Numbered from the stretch's first letter, positions 1 to 9,296 are shown. The stretch: DNA of 64,000 nt from Oceanobacillus manasiensis (GCF_000724085.1 NZ_CCDL010000003.1:372001-436000), one strand, 5' to 3'. A program made the numbers and translations. The notes: generated by a model not told the origin, from the letters alone.

Positions 1-240
1 TTCAATCTTTTGTTTCCAATTCTTTTCTTGCTCTGTAAGCAATGGAAAGCTAGTTTGAAAAGGGGTTAAAAATGTGGATAAGAGAGTAAGGTCTTTATCC
101 GTCAACTCATGCTTTAATATTCCAATTACTTGGTTCTGTTCTAGTTGAAACCATTTGTAATCTTCCTCGTTAGCTTTTTTTTTATGAAAATTTTTGTACG
201 AAATAATAGATGGAAAAATGTTTTGTAGCTGTTCAAACAT
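1..240 (-). CDS. Partial uncharacterised protein (N-terminal 80 residues)
   Basis: An open frame on the minus strand starts with ATG at 240, preceded by an AGAGG ribosome-binding site at 250-254, and runs off the left edge without a stop. The visible 80 residues begin MFEQLQNIFPSII and are hydrophilic, with no signal peptide or membrane segment. I do not recognise the family with certainty; the pattern recalls the N-terminus of Bacillaceae helix-turn-helix regulators of the PucR/CdaR kind, but the DNA-binding part would be outside the window. It diverges from yheA. Confidence 0.6.
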   Translation of the reverse strand, partial: MFEQLQNIFPSIISYKNFHKKKANEEDYKWFQLEQNQVIGILKHELTDKDLTLLSTFLTPFQTSFPLLTEQEKNWKQKIE

Positions 241-398
241 GTAAAAACCTCTTTCTCATGAACTTGCTATCATTATAGCAAGGATAACATAATTAAAAAA
301 CAAAATTATTGGATTTTTGCCCCATTTTTCTATTGCTATACATGTTACAAATCGTTTGTTATAGTAGGTAGAGTAAGAAAATCGGAGGAGGATTTATT

Positions 399-758
399 TT
401 GCCTAACATTTACGATAGTGCGTATGACTTAGAAAAAGCAATACGTGAAAGTGAAGAATTTAAAAGCTTAAAGCTTGCATATGATGCAGTCATGAATGAT
501 GAGTCTGCTAAGCAAATGTTCGATAATTTCCGTGACACACAAATGGCACTACAAGAGAAACAGATGCAAGGTCAGGAAATTACAGAAGAAGAAGTGGAAA
601 AAGCACGTCAGGTTGTTGAACTTGTTCAGCAGCATGAAGACATTTCTAAATTGATGGAAGAAGAACAGCGCCTAAATACGGTAATAAATGATGTAAGCCG
701 AATTATTACCAAGCCACTAGAAGAGCTATATGGCACACCAGAAGATACACAAGAGTAA
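399..758 (+). CDS. yheA: YheA, YlbF/YmcA-family protein
   Basis: This 119-residue, almost entirely helical and charged protein belongs to the YlbF/YmcA family. In B. subtilis YlbF and YmcA act with YaaT in a complex affecting RNase Y processing; the YheA paralogue has no settled role. The start is TTG at 399, chosen because a strong GGAGGAGG site lies at 384-391. Length matches the B. subtilis protein (about 117). It is monocistronic, followed by a stem-loop terminator at once. Confidence 0.85.
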   Translation: MPNIYDSAYDLEKAIRESEEFKSLKLAYDAVMNDESAKQMFDNFRDTQMALQEKQMQGQEITEEEVEKARQVVELVQQHEDISKLMEEEQRLNTVINDVSRIITKPLEELYGTPEDTQE

Positions 759-764
759 GTAAGT

Positions 765-799
765 TAAAAGTCCACATTTATTTGTGGGCTTTTTTTTAT
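765..799 (+). terminator. Terminator of yheA
   Basis: Short stem (CCAC/GTGG, extended by wobble pairs) followed by an eight-T run directly after the yheA stop. Confidence 0.75.
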
Positions 800-846
800 A
801 GGTTAGGAAATAAAATTGCTTATTATTAATGTCATAAGTATAAGAA

Positions 847-893
847 AAACTAGAATTCACTATAAGGCTAGCGAATTCTAGTTTTTTTTATGA
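847..893 (+). terminator. Second strong hairpin with T-run upstream of yhaR
   Basis: A long stem ACTAGAATTC/GAATTCTAGT is followed by eight Ts. It lies 50 bases after the first terminator and 70 before the yhaR-like start, so it could be a back-up terminator or a leader attenuator. Confidence 0.65.
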
Positions 894-962
894 CAAGCAG
901 GATGTTGCTCACCGAACGGCGAAAGAGATTAAAGAGACTACATAAAATGGAGGGATGGATCG

Positions 963-1733
963 ATGAAATATGTGATGATGGAAGAAAAAGGGGAAATTAC
1001 GTATATCTACTTAAATCGTCCTGATAAATACAATGCATTAAATAAAGAGATGTTAGAGGAGCTCCTAGATACAGTAAGGCATGTAAGAGATAGTGTAGCA
1101 AGAGTAGTTGTTTTGTCTGGTAAAGGGAGCGCTTTTTGTTCTGGTGGCGATATTCGTATGATGGAAGATTTTTCGGATAGAGCTAACTTTAATGGGGTCA
1201 TGGAAACCATTAAAGACATCGTAATGGAGTTATTTATGATGCCTAAGATCATTATTTCTGCCATCCAAGGAGCTGCTGTAGGGTTAGGTCTAAGTATTGC
1301 GCTAACAGCAGATTATGTTGTGACACAGAAAGATGCAAGATTAGGTATGTTATTTCTTGGTATAGGTTTATTGCCTGATGGAGGAGGACACTTCTTTTTG
1401 CAAGAACGAATTGGTGTTCAAAAAGCTAAACAATTTATTTGGGGGATGGAACAAGTCAAGGGTATCCAGGCAAAAGAAATGGGATTGGTTGATATCCTGT
1501 CAGATGAGCAGGCGATTATGACGGCAGATAGACTTGCTGAAAAGCTCCTTTCCTCACCGCTAACAGCTATGTTAAAGACTAAAATGCTTTATCATTCGCG
1601 ACAGAGAGACAACCTTTTGTCTTTTTTAGTTGATGAACAAGAGGCTCAATGGGAACTCAGACAAACTCAAGATCACCAAGAAGGTGTGCAAGCATTTTTA
1701 GATAAAAGAAAACCACGCTTCAAAGGTGAATAA
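963..1733 (+). CDS. yhaR: Enoyl-CoA hydratase/isomerase family protein (YhaR-like)
   Basis: A 256-residue crotonase-fold protein, usual length for the family. The oxyanion-hole segments are visible as GSAFCSGGDIR (about 56-66) and GAAVGLGLSIALTADYV. The second active-site segment reads LLPDGGG (about 134-140), with Asp where classical enoyl-CoA hydratases have other residues; PDGG is typical of PaaG-like isomerases, so double-bond isomerase activity is as likely as hydration. Start ATG has a GGAGGG site at 950-955. Synteny (yheA, yhaR, yhaQP) matches B. subtilis yhaR. Substrate is unknown. Confidence 0.85.
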   Translation: MKYVMMEEKGEITYIYLNRPDKYNALNKEMLEELLDTVRHVRDSVARVVVLSGKGSAFCSGGDIRMMEDFSDRANFNGVMETIKDIVMELFMMPKIIISAIQGAAVGLGLSIALTADYVVTQKDARLGMLFLGIGLLPDGGGHFFLQERIGVQKAKQFIWGMEQVKGIQAKEMGLVDILSDEQAIMTADRLAEKLLSSPLTAMLKTKMLYHSRQRDNLLSFLVDEQEAQWELRQTQDHQEGVQAFLDKRKPRFKGE

Positions 1734-1734
1734 T

Positions 1735-1761
1735 GACCAGCGCGTAAAATCGCTGCTGGTC
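1735..1761. terminator. Weak bidirectional hairpin between yhaR and yhzD
   Basis: Inverted repeat GACCAGC/GCTGGTC between two convergent genes; T-tracts on either side are weak, so termination is plausible but not certain. Confidence 0.45.
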
Positions 1762-1774
1762 AATTGCTATTACT

Positions 1775-1960
1775 TTATCGGTGGAATAGTATTAGTTTTG
1801 CTTCTGGGGTGACACATCGATGCGTGTATTCTTGGTAACCAGTATCATCTAATCTGGCTTGTCCAACCGTTTTTGCTTCATCATCTGATGTAGCCGTGAA
1901 GGACTCATCTAATAGTTTTTTACCGGATTGATCAAATACAGTCAAGGCATAAGTTCTCAT
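1775..1960 (-). CDS. yhzD: YhzD-like small protein
   Basis: A 61-residue soluble protein starting MRTYALTVFDQSGKKLLDE. Its length, opening pattern and place beside yhaR fit the YhzD family of Bacillaceae, which has no assigned function. An AGGTAGTAG ribosome-binding site lies just upstream of the ATG on the minus strand. It is convergent with yhaR and divergent from yhaQ. Confidence 0.7.
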   Translation of the reverse strand: MRTYALTVFDQSGKKLLDESFTATSDDEAKTVGQARLDDTGYQEYTHRCVTPEAKLILFHR

Positions 1961-2102
1961 TTGTTCTACTACCTCCCTATGTTAAATATGTCTATATACT
2001 TATATTCTGTATGTACCCTACAAAACCCTTTTTTCGTCATGGGGTCTGAAATTATAGGTTGATTTTCCTAAAAAAGAAGTTGTTAAACATACGGAATCAT
2101 GC

Positions 2103-2122
2103 TATCGTATCGATGTACGATA
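2103..2122. promoter_or_regulatory. Inverted repeat upstream of yhaQ, possible operator
   Basis: A perfect 7-base inverted repeat TATCGTA/TACGATA with a six-base spacer lies about 95 bases before the yhaQ start. It has the shape of a dimeric repressor site; no cognate regulator is identified. Confidence 0.35.
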
Positions 2123-2217
2123 TATCGACTTCCGATGTAATTATCTTCACTAAAGATTAATATTTTTGAAACAATAGCTAGAAAGAAACGTATTACTTAA
2201 AAGAGGGGGAATGCAAC

Positions 2218-3117
2218 GTGACACTTGTACTAAAAAACGTTACAAAACAGTTCGGCAGTCACACAGCTGTTGACAATTTGTCTCTTGAAATTCCAGAGAG
2301 TGAAATGTTTGGGTTTCTAGGAGGAAATGGTGCTGGGAAAACAACAACTTTCCGTATGATCCTTGGCTTACTTGATCGTACTGATGGGGATATTTCATGG
2401 AATGGGGGAGAGATTAGCTATGATAAAAGCCATCTTATCGGTTACCTTCCAGAAGAAAGGGGACTTTATCCAAAATTAACCGTAAAAGATCAGCTTATTT
2501 ATCTTGGAAAACTACGGGGCATGAATAAAAGCAGTGTCGTCAAGGAATTGGAAAGCTGGCTCGAACGTTTTAAAGTTCCTGAGTATATGAATAAAAAAGT
2601 AGAAGAGCTTTCTAAAGGGAATCAACAAAAAATTCAATTTATCTCGGCTATAATTCACAAACCGAAATTGTTAATTTTAGATGAACCATTTTCCGGGCTA
2701 GATCCAGTCAACGTTGAAATGTTAAAAAAGGCTGTAGTCGATTTGAAAGAAAAGGGTACATCCATCGTATTTTCATCCCATCGAATGGAGCATGTTGAAG
2801 AGTTATGTGAGCATCTATGTATTTTACATAAAGGGAAACCAGTTGTTCAAGGTACTTTAAGGGATATCAAACGTTCTTTTGGTAAAAAGAACTTAATAAT
2901 TCGTGGTAATGAGGACTTTGCTTTTCTGAGAAGCCATCCGGGTGTAATTGACTATAAAAAGCACATGGATGGATGCGAATTACAAATTGAAAATGAAGAA
3001 GTTTCACAGACAGTATTCTCTGCTCTTCAGGGGAAAGGGTTTATTCGAAAATTCGAACTAGAAGAGCCATCCCTAAATGATATTTTTATCGAGAAGGTAG
3101 GTGCTTCCTATGAATAA
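2218..3117 (+). CDS. yhaQ: ABC transporter ATP-binding protein YhaQ (NatA-like)
   Basis: This 299-residue ATPase has Walker A GGNGAGKTT (about 35-43), signature LSKGNQQK, Walker B LLILDEPFSGLDP and a switch histidine in SSHRMEHVE. The C-terminal 80 residues form the extension common to NatA/CcmA-type exporters. It would power export by the overlapping YhaP permease, classed with Na+ exporters, although the substrate is not shown here. Start GTG is supported by AGAGGGGG at 2202-2209. It overlaps yhaP by eight bases, indicating translational coupling. Confidence 0.88.
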   Translation: MTLVLKNVTKQFGSHTAVDNLSLEIPESEMFGFLGGNGAGKTTTFRMILGLLDRTDGDISWNGGEISYDKSHLIGYLPEERGLYPKLTVKDQLIYLGKLRGMNKSSVVKELESWLERFKVPEYMNKKVEELSKGNQQKIQFISAIIHKPKLLILDEPFSGLDPVNVEMLKKAVVDLKEKGTSIVFSSHRMEHVEELCEHLCILHKGKPVVQGTLRDIKRSFGKKNLIIRGNEDFAFLRSHPGVIDYKKHMDGCELQIENEEVSQTVFSALQGKGFIRKFELEEPSLNDIFIEKVGASYE

Positions 3118-4360
3118 GTTCTGGATTATTATGTCTCATACCTACATAAGCCGAATAAAAACGAAATCTTTTCTTATTAGTACCGTCCTTACACTTTTAT
3201 TCATTGTAGCTGCAACGAATTTTCAGACAATTATTGATGCATTTTCGGATGGTGAAAGTGATCAGATCGCTGTCATTGATGAATCTGGTGAACTTTTTGA
3301 CCCACTAAATCAGGGGATCCAGTCATCTAGTGAGGATTTGGAGTTTTCCTTATATGATGGATCAGAACAAGCTGGAAAAGAAGCGGTGCAGGATGATGAG
3401 TACCAAGCACTAGTCGTTTTATCTTTAAATGACAATGAATTACCTGAAGCTAGTTACTATGCAAATAATATTTCCAATTCAAATAATCAAGCGATGATCC
3501 AGCAACAACTCCAGCAAATAAAAGTTGCTTATGCTACACAGCAATCAGGTGTTGATCAGTCGACTCTTGCAGAAATTTCTGCGCCAGTGACCTTTAATAC
3601 CGTGGCTCTTGATAAGTCTGCTAAAACCGATGAAGAACTGAGTCAGGCAAGAGGGATTGTCTATGTTATGTTATTTTTACTTTACATGGCCGTTATCACC
3701 TATGGAAATATGATCGCTACAGATGTCGCAACAGAAAAATCTTCTCGCGTCATGGAGATTCTTGTTTCCAGTGCTTCTCCTGTAACGCATATGTTTGCCA
3801 AAATAATTGGAATTGCACTTCTAGGGTTAACGCAGGTCGTGCTTTTCCTTGGCGTCGGTTACGCGATGATTCAAGCTAACCAGGATAATATGACCGGCGG
3901 GTTCTTCTCGGTATTTGGATTAAGTGATGTGTCCGTCTCTGTATACATTTATGCCATAGTCTTCTTTATTCTTGGCTATTTGCTATACGCTACATTAGCA
4001 GCAATGCTCGGTTCGCTTGTTAGCCGAATAGAAGATGTACATCAGTTAATAATGCCGATGATCTTTTTAATTATGATTGCATTCTTTATTGCTATATTCG
4101 GTCTAAATGCACCCGAATCAGAACTAATCAAGATTACTTCGTTTATCCCGTTTTTCTCACCAATGATCATGTTCTTAAGAGTGGGAATGCTTGATATCCC
4201 GATTTGGGAAGTCGCACTATCAATTGGCCTTCTGGTAGGCACCATCGCATTATTAGCATTAATCGGTGCCCGTGTATACAAAGGTGGCGTCCTAATGTAT
4301 GGAAAATCAAACTCACTGAAAGATTTTAAAAAGGCGTTGGCTCTTTCTAAAAAAGAGTAG
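3110..4360 (+). CDS. yhaP: ABC-2 type permease YhaP (NatB-like)
   Basis: A 416-residue membrane protein with one N-terminal segment (about 20-42), a large hydrophilic extracytoplasmic region to about 180, then five or six hydrophobic segments: the NatB/YhaP layout. ATEKSSRVMEILVSSASP between membrane segments matches the conserved cytoplasmic coupling region. ATG 3110 is preferred over the in-frame GTG at 3101, because the AAGGTAGG site is correctly spaced for the ATG. A strong terminator follows, closing a two-gene operon. Confidence 0.86.
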   Translation: MNKFWIIMSHTYISRIKTKSFLISTVLTLLFIVAATNFQTIIDAFSDGESDQIAVIDESGELFDPLNQGIQSSSEDLEFSLYDGSEQAGKEAVQDDEYQALVVLSLNDNELPEASYYANNISNSNNQAMIQQQLQQIKVAYATQQSGVDQSTLAEISAPVTFNTVALDKSAKTDEELSQARGIVYVMLFLLYMAVITYGNMIATDVATEKSSRVMEILVSSASPVTHMFAKIIGIALLGLTQVVLFLGVGYAMIQANQDNMTGGFFSVFGLSDVSVSVYIYAIVFFILGYLLYATLAAMLGSLVSRIEDVHQLIMPMIFLIMIAFFIAIFGLNAPESELIKITSFIPFFSPMIMFLRVGMLDIPIWEVALSIGLLVGTIALLALIGARVYKGGVLMYGKSNSLKDFKKALALSKKE

Positions 4361-4388
4361 AGATATAAGCAAATGCTTTGAACGTATA

Positions 4389-4441
4389 AGCCGAGCAGCT
4401 ATTCAAATTTTTGGTTAGATTTGAAGCTGCTCGGCTTTATT
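4389..4441 (+). terminator. Terminator of yhaQP
   Basis: Long stem AAGCCGAGCAGC/GCTGCTCGGCTT with an inner AAAT/ATTT pairing, ending in TTTATT. Confidence 0.8.
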
Positions 4442-4465
4442 GTCGTGTAATCCTGTCACATAATA

Positions 4466-4477
4466 GAACGTGCATTC
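4466..4477. promoter_or_regulatory. LexA-like near-palindrome upstream of yhaO
   Basis: GAAC-GTGC-ATTC differs at one position from the GAAC-N4-GTTC core of the Bacillus LexA (DinR) box and sits right after a CATAAT sequence, 39 bases before the yhaO start. SOS control of the nuclease locus is an inference. Confidence 0.4.
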
Positions 4478-4516
4478 TGTTTACGGGTTTGCTAAAATAG
4501 AAAATGAGGTGAAAAG

Positions 4517-5740
4517 ATGAAAAGCATTAGGTTCATTCACGCAGCAGATCTACACTTAGACAGTCCGTTTATAGGGCTGGCGTATGCCCCAAAGTTAGTT
4601 CTTGATTCTATAAGGGAAAGTACATTCCTTGCACTTGATAACCTTGTGCAGGCAGCTATTGAAAAGCAAGTCGATTTTGTACTTATTACAGGCGATTTAT
4701 TTGATAGCGAAAGACAAAGCTTGAAAGCCCAAATTCGTTTGAAAAAGGCGTTTGAGCTTCTTTATTCACACGAAATTATGGTTTATCTATCTTATGGAAA
4801 TCATGATTACATAAAAGGAAATATCCACCCCATTACATATCCAAACAATGTACAGATCTTCCCAGATGAACAGGTTCGATCATTTATTCATTATAAGGAA
4901 GATATGCCGATGGCAAAAATATATGGGTTTAGTTATGAAAAAAGGGCGGTAACAGAAGGCAAAGCTAAAGAGTATCGCCTATCTGACGATACGATTCCGT
5001 TTCATATTGGTATGCTTCATGGCAGTATACAATCTAATACAGACCACGATCTGTATGCGCCTTTTCAGTTAAATGAATTAGTAGAAAAAGATTTCGATTA
5101 TTGGGCATTGGGACATATTCACCAAAGACAAATTCTGAAGGAATCACCTCCAGTTATATATCCTGGCAATATTCAAGGGAGAAACCGAAAAGAAACTGGA
5201 GAGAAAGGCTGTTATGTTGTTGAACTATCAGCTTCCTCTTATAACACCCAATTTCTTCCCCTTCAAGCGATACAATTTTCTAAGTTATCTATTAACGCTA
5301 CTGCTTGTATTGAAATTCATCAGCTTGAAGAAGAGATTCAGAAAGCCTGTCATCATTTGGCAGAGGAGCAGCCTCATATGATCGATCTCTCTATTGTTGG
5401 AAACCAACAAAGATTATCAGCATGGGAACAGGAAGGTTTATTAGAAGAAATCATAGACGTTGTAAATGCAACGATGCAGTTAGAAACAAACTGGTGCCAT
5501 ATTTTCCGATATCATTCAGAGATTGACTACAGCACGATTGACCCCTATTTATATGAGGGCGACCATTTCATAGGAGAGTTGCTCAGGCAAACGGATAAGG
5601 CATCTATCCAGCCTTTTTTGAAGGATTTATATAAGCAGAAACAGGCCAGAAAATACGTTGAGATGTTTGCAGAGGAGGAAGTAGAACAAATAAAGAATGA
5701 AGCAAGGCATATCTTGTTAAAGGGGTTAATGGAGGAGTGA
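4517..5740 (+). CDS. yhaO: Metallophosphoesterase YhaO (SbcD/Mre11-like)
   Basis: A 407-residue calcineurin-like phosphoesterase related to SbcD/Mre11 nucleases. Metal-binding motifs in order: HAADLHLD (D11, H13), TGDLFD, YGNHDY, MLHGS and LGHIHQR. In the family these coordinate two metal ions and cut DNA ends or hairpins. The neighbour yhaN encodes the SbcC/Rad50-like partner nine bases downstream. Length equals B. subtilis YhaO. ATG is preceded by GAGGTGAAAAG. The C-terminal third lacks recognisable motifs and probably contacts YhaN. Confidence 0.9.
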   Translation: MKSIRFIHAADLHLDSPFIGLAYAPKLVLDSIRESTFLALDNLVQAAIEKQVDFVLITGDLFDSERQSLKAQIRLKKAFELLYSHEIMVYLSYGNHDYIKGNIHPITYPNNVQIFPDEQVRSFIHYKEDMPMAKIYGFSYEKRAVTEGKAKEYRLSDDTIPFHIGMLHGSIQSNTDHDLYAPFQLNELVEKDFDYWALGHIHQRQILKESPPVIYPGNIQGRNRKETGEKGCYVVELSASSYNTQFLPLQAIQFSKLSINATACIEIHQLEEEIQKACHHLAEEQPHMIDLSIVGNQQRLSAWEQEGLLEEIIDVVNATMQLETNWCHIFRYHSEIDYSTIDPYLYEGDHFIGELLRQTDKASIQPFLKDLYKQKQARKYVEMFAEEEVEQIKNEARHILLKGLMEE

Positions 5741-5748
5741 GGTAAAGA

Positions 5749-8694
5749 TTGCATATCACGAAAGCAACCATACATGGCTTTGGAAAATGGGTGGATACAA
5801 CCGTAGAATTCCCTACATCAGGTCCTGTTATTTTATATGGAGAGAATGAATCTGGTAAATCAACATTACAAGCATTTATATTGTTTATGCTGTTTGGACT
5901 CCCTCCAAAGCAACGAAATTTCTATAAACCGATAACTAGTGGGAAAATGGGGGGGAGACTAACAATCTTAGATCCTGAGGTAGGAAGGTACACGATTGAA
6001 AGATTAGATAACTTGCGAAATGGCTCTGCCGTTTGCTATGCAGAAGATGGAGCGGAGTATGATGAAACATGGTTAAAAAGCAGACTGAAAGGAATGACGG
6101 ATCAAACTTATCGATCTATATATTCTTTTTCAGCAAGTGACTTAGCTGGCCTACCGAAAATGAAAGAAGAGGACCTAGGTGAAGTCCTACTAGGAATCGG
6201 TCTAACGGGCACAACCGCAATTTACGCGCTTGAATCTAGCCTTGATAGCCAAATCAGTAGATTGTTTAAGCCGTCAGGGAAAAAGCCGCTCATTAATGAG
6301 CAGATAAACAAGCTAGACACACGTTTGGGAAATCTACAGAAAGCTAAAGAACAAGAAGCTACATACAGGGAGAAAAAGGAGGCAGTTCAAAAATATACCG
6401 AAAATATTGAGGAAGCTTCTCGCACCCTGCAACATGAAAAAGCTATCTTACATTATAATGAAAGAAAGCTCCAAGCACTGCCATATCTGAAAAAATACTG
6501 GTCAGTAAGGAAACAATTAGAGCAGCTCCCAAATGAACTGCCCTTCCCTGAAAATGGTGGCGAACGCATGCAACAGGTAAAAGATAAATTGTTACCAGTA
6601 AAGAGTGAATATGCTCTGTTGCTAGATAATCGAGATAAGTATGAGAAAAAGCTATATGCCTTAGAAACAAACGATGGAGATTCTAATGAGGAAACACTAC
6701 AAGAAGCTTATAAGTTAAAGAAAGAGGCTGAAGAATATGTGGCAGAAAAGAAAGAAGTCTCCAATATTTCAAAGCAAAAAGAACAGCTTGAATTCCAAAT
6801 GGACGAGGAATTAAACCAGTTACGTATTAATGTGGATAAGGTAAAGCTCTCAGAGATAAATCTTCCTTTTCATACTGAAAAGACGTGGGGGGAGCTAAAG
6901 GCCGAACAAGATACATTAGACGTAGAACAATCTAAGCATCTAGAGGAAAGTCATCAGTTAAAAAAAGAACGGACCCGCCTATTATCACAGGCTGAAAGTC
7001 TTGAAGAGGGCCTCTTAACTGAAAATCGTGTAGAAGAGCTAAAGAATAAGATATACAAAATAGAAGAAAATACAGTTCGAAGGTACTCTGATACGGAATC
7101 TAAATTTGGGCAGAATCCATTGCAAAGTTGGAAGCAAAAGAAAAAGAAAGCAAATCAAAAACTATTCCTTCTCAGCTTTGGCTTGGCCATCCTTCTAATC
7201 CTTGTAGGTATCATAGTGGAGAATGCATCCTACTACTTGTTCGCAGTCATTACGTTGACCGCTGGGTTATTACAGTGGTGGCATGGAAAGCAAAGTTTGA
7301 CAGAAATCGAAACATTTGCGAATACAGATGGTGTCTCGGCAGGTTTGGTAGAAAAGAGAGAGGCAGAACATCAGCTACTTCTTCATGAAAGAGCATCATC
7401 AGAGATTGCGACATTAGAAGCACAATTAAAATCTCTTGATCATACTTTTGCTTTATGGCAAGAAAGAGGGGAGCAGTTTCAAGACAGACAGAACATTTTA
7501 ACTAACAAAATAGATTATGAAAGAGCGCAATACCCTTTTCTAAAAGGAATAAATGTAACCTATTGGCTTGAAATCTACCACCATCTTAAGCATTTGATCA
7601 GGCTGTCTAGAGAAGAAAATCGATTAGCGGATACTTTAAAACAAAGAACGGAAAAGCAGGATAGATTTTTTGAAAGGCTAAATGTGTTTTTGAATTCCTC
7701 AAAATGGGGAAAACAGGATAGCACACAGGAAGAAAAAATCGTAGTACTGGAAAAGTGGATACTACATTACGAAGAGAATGAGAGTGAAAAACTGCATTAT
7801 CAGCATTTGTATAAGGAGACAACTGAACAACTTCTCAGTGTTAAGAAAAAGCTTACCGTTTATGAGGAAACATATAATGAATTATTAAGGTATGCACAGG
7901 TGCAGGACGAAAACGCTTATTATGAACGTGCTAATCTTCTATCTGAAAAGAAACAACTACAAGTTACAGTAGCAAGACTAGAAGAACAGTTACAGTCATT
8001 TTTGCGTGACGAGAATGCAGTAATTCCTGATGAGCCAGAAATGGTAGAGCAAAGCAATACAGTTAAACAAAACATTGCCTTGCTTGAAAAAGATATGGAA
8101 GACTATCGTCAGCAGTTAGCAGATGTAAAAGCTGAACTAACACAATTGGAGATTTCTGGTGAGTATTCAGAGGCATTTCACACTTTTTCAATGGAGAAAG
8201 AAGAGCTTCATCAGTCTGTTCGAAAGTGGGCAGTTTTGAAAACAGCAAAAGGGATTCTTGAAGAAACAAAGCGAAAATACCGAGATAAGTATTTAAGAAG
8301 GGTCATTGAAAAGACGAGCGAATATTTTTACAAGCTAACAGGGGGGGACTATCAAAATGTTTATCCTCCAGTTGATGGGAAGTTGTTCCAAGTTGAATCA
8401 AAGGACCATGTACGATATACAGTTGATCAACTGTCACAAGGGGCAAAAGACCAACTCTATATTTCGCTAAGAATAGCAATTAGTAATATTATGAGTGAAA
8501 AGCATCGCTTACCATATATTCTAGATGATGCATTTGTACATTTTGACCCGACGAGAACAGAGCGCATGATTCAATTAGTTAAGGAACTCTCAAACAAGCA
8601 ACAAATCATCCTTTTTACTTGTAAAGAAGATTTCTTACAATATTTTGAATTAGAAAATATTATTCAAATAAAAAATACTGTTCGCATTAAGTGA
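5749..8694 (+). CDS. yhaN: SbcC/Rad50-like ATPase YhaN with central membrane hairpin
   Basis: A 981-residue split ATPase. Walker A GENESGKST is at 31-39; the signature LSQGAKDQLY is near 901 and Walker B LPYILDDAFVHFD near 925. Long coiled-coil arms fill about 180-850. Near 470-510, between the arms, are two adjacent hydrophobic segments where Rad50 would carry a zinc hook, so the arms may end in the membrane rather than in a metal clasp. It probably works with YhaO on DNA ends. TTG start at 5749 follows GAGGAGTGAGG; the gap to yhaO is eight bases. Confidence 0.87.
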   Translation: MHITKATIHGFGKWVDTTVEFPTSGPVILYGENESGKSTLQAFILFMLFGLPPKQRNFYKPITSGKMGGRLTILDPEVGRYTIERLDNLRNGSAVCYAEDGAEYDETWLKSRLKGMTDQTYRSIYSFSASDLAGLPKMKEEDLGEVLLGIGLTGTTAIYALESSLDSQISRLFKPSGKKPLINEQINKLDTRLGNLQKAKEQEATYREKKEAVQKYTENIEEASRTLQHEKAILHYNERKLQALPYLKKYWSVRKQLEQLPNELPFPENGGERMQQVKDKLLPVKSEYALLLDNRDKYEKKLYALETNDGDSNEETLQEAYKLKKEAEEYVAEKKEVSNISKQKEQLEFQMDEELNQLRINVDKVKLSEINLPFHTEKTWGELKAEQDTLDVEQSKHLEESHQLKKERTRLLSQAESLEEGLLTENRVEELKNKIYKIEENTVRRYSDTESKFGQNPLQSWKQKKKKANQKLFLLSFGLAILLILVGIIVENASYYLFAVITLTAGLLQWWHGKQSLTEIETFANTDGVSAGLVEKREAEHQLLLHERASSEIATLEAQLKSLDHTFALWQERGEQFQDRQNILTNKIDYERAQYPFLKGINVTYWLEIYHHLKHLIRLSREENRLADTLKQRTEKQDRFFERLNVFLNSSKWGKQDSTQEEKIVVLEKWILHYEENESEKLHYQHLYKETTEQLLSVKKKLTVYEETYNELLRYAQVQDENAYYERANLLSEKKQLQVTVARLEEQLQSFLRDENAVIPDEPEMVEQSNTVKQNIALLEKDMEDYRQQLADVKAELTQLEISGEYSEAFHTFSMEKEELHQSVRKWAVLKTAKGILEETKRKYRDKYLRRVIEKTSEYFYKLTGGDYQNVYPPVDGKLFQVESKDHVRYTVDQLSQGAKDQLYISLRIAISNIMSEKHRLPYILDDAFVHFDPTRTERMIQLVKELSNKQQIILFTCKEDFLQYFELENIIQIKNTVRIK

Positions 8695-8747
8695 CAAATA
8701 ATGATAAACTATTTGCAGATTAATAATTGCAAGTGGAGGGACATCCA

Positions 8748-9296
8748 TTGCCTGAGAAGAATATAACAACTGATTGGGATAAGTATGACGAAACAATAGA
8801 AAAATTTATTCAAGTGATTGCCAAAAATATGAATTTATATGGCATCACATCATCTGTGGGTCGCCTATACGGGGTTCTATATTTTGCTGAACAACCGATG
8901 ACCTTGGATGACATGCGTGAAGCACTTAAAATGAGTAAAACAAGCATGTCAACAGGAGTTCGAGCTTTATCAGATATGAAAATGGTAGAATCGACGTTTA
9001 AGAAGGGTATGCGTAAGGACTTGTATCAATCTGAGGAAGATTGGTACAAATCTTTTACATCCCTTTTTGGGAACCGTTGGAGACAACACACGGAAACAAA
9101 TATAGAAGAGGCAGAAGAAACCATTGCCGAATTGGAATTAATCATGCAAGGAACCGAAGATAATGACCTGAAAGAGAAAATTCAAGAAGATGTTGAACGC
9201 TTACGTTATGCTCAAAATTATTATGAGTGGGTTATGAAATTTATTCAGGTTGTGGAATCGGGAAAAATATTTGATTATATTCCTAAAAATAAGTAA
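8748..9296 (+). CDS. GbsR-family MarR-type regulator within the yhaON operon
   Basis: A 182-residue winged-helix protein of the GbsR/OpcR/YvaV family. The recognition segment KMSKTSMSTGVRALSDMKMV and the following KKGMRKDLYQ wing are nearly the same as in the opuA-linked regulator at 13248-13733. The TTG at 8748 is chosen over the in-frame TTG at 8727, because GTGGAGGG at 8733-8740 is correctly spaced for it. No terminator separates it from yhaN. GbsR proteins in B. subtilis control choline and glycine betaine metabolism, but no osmolyte gene adjoins this copy, so its targets are unknown. Confidence 0.85.
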   Translation: MPEKNITTDWDKYDETIEKFIQVIAKNMNLYGITSSVGRLYGVLYFAEQPMTLDDMREALKMSKTSMSTGVRALSDMKMVESTFKKGMRKDLYQSEEDWYKSFTSLFGNRWRQHTETNIEEAEETIAELELIMQGTEDNDLKEKIQEDVERLRYAQNYYEWVMKFIQVVESGKIFDYIPKNK

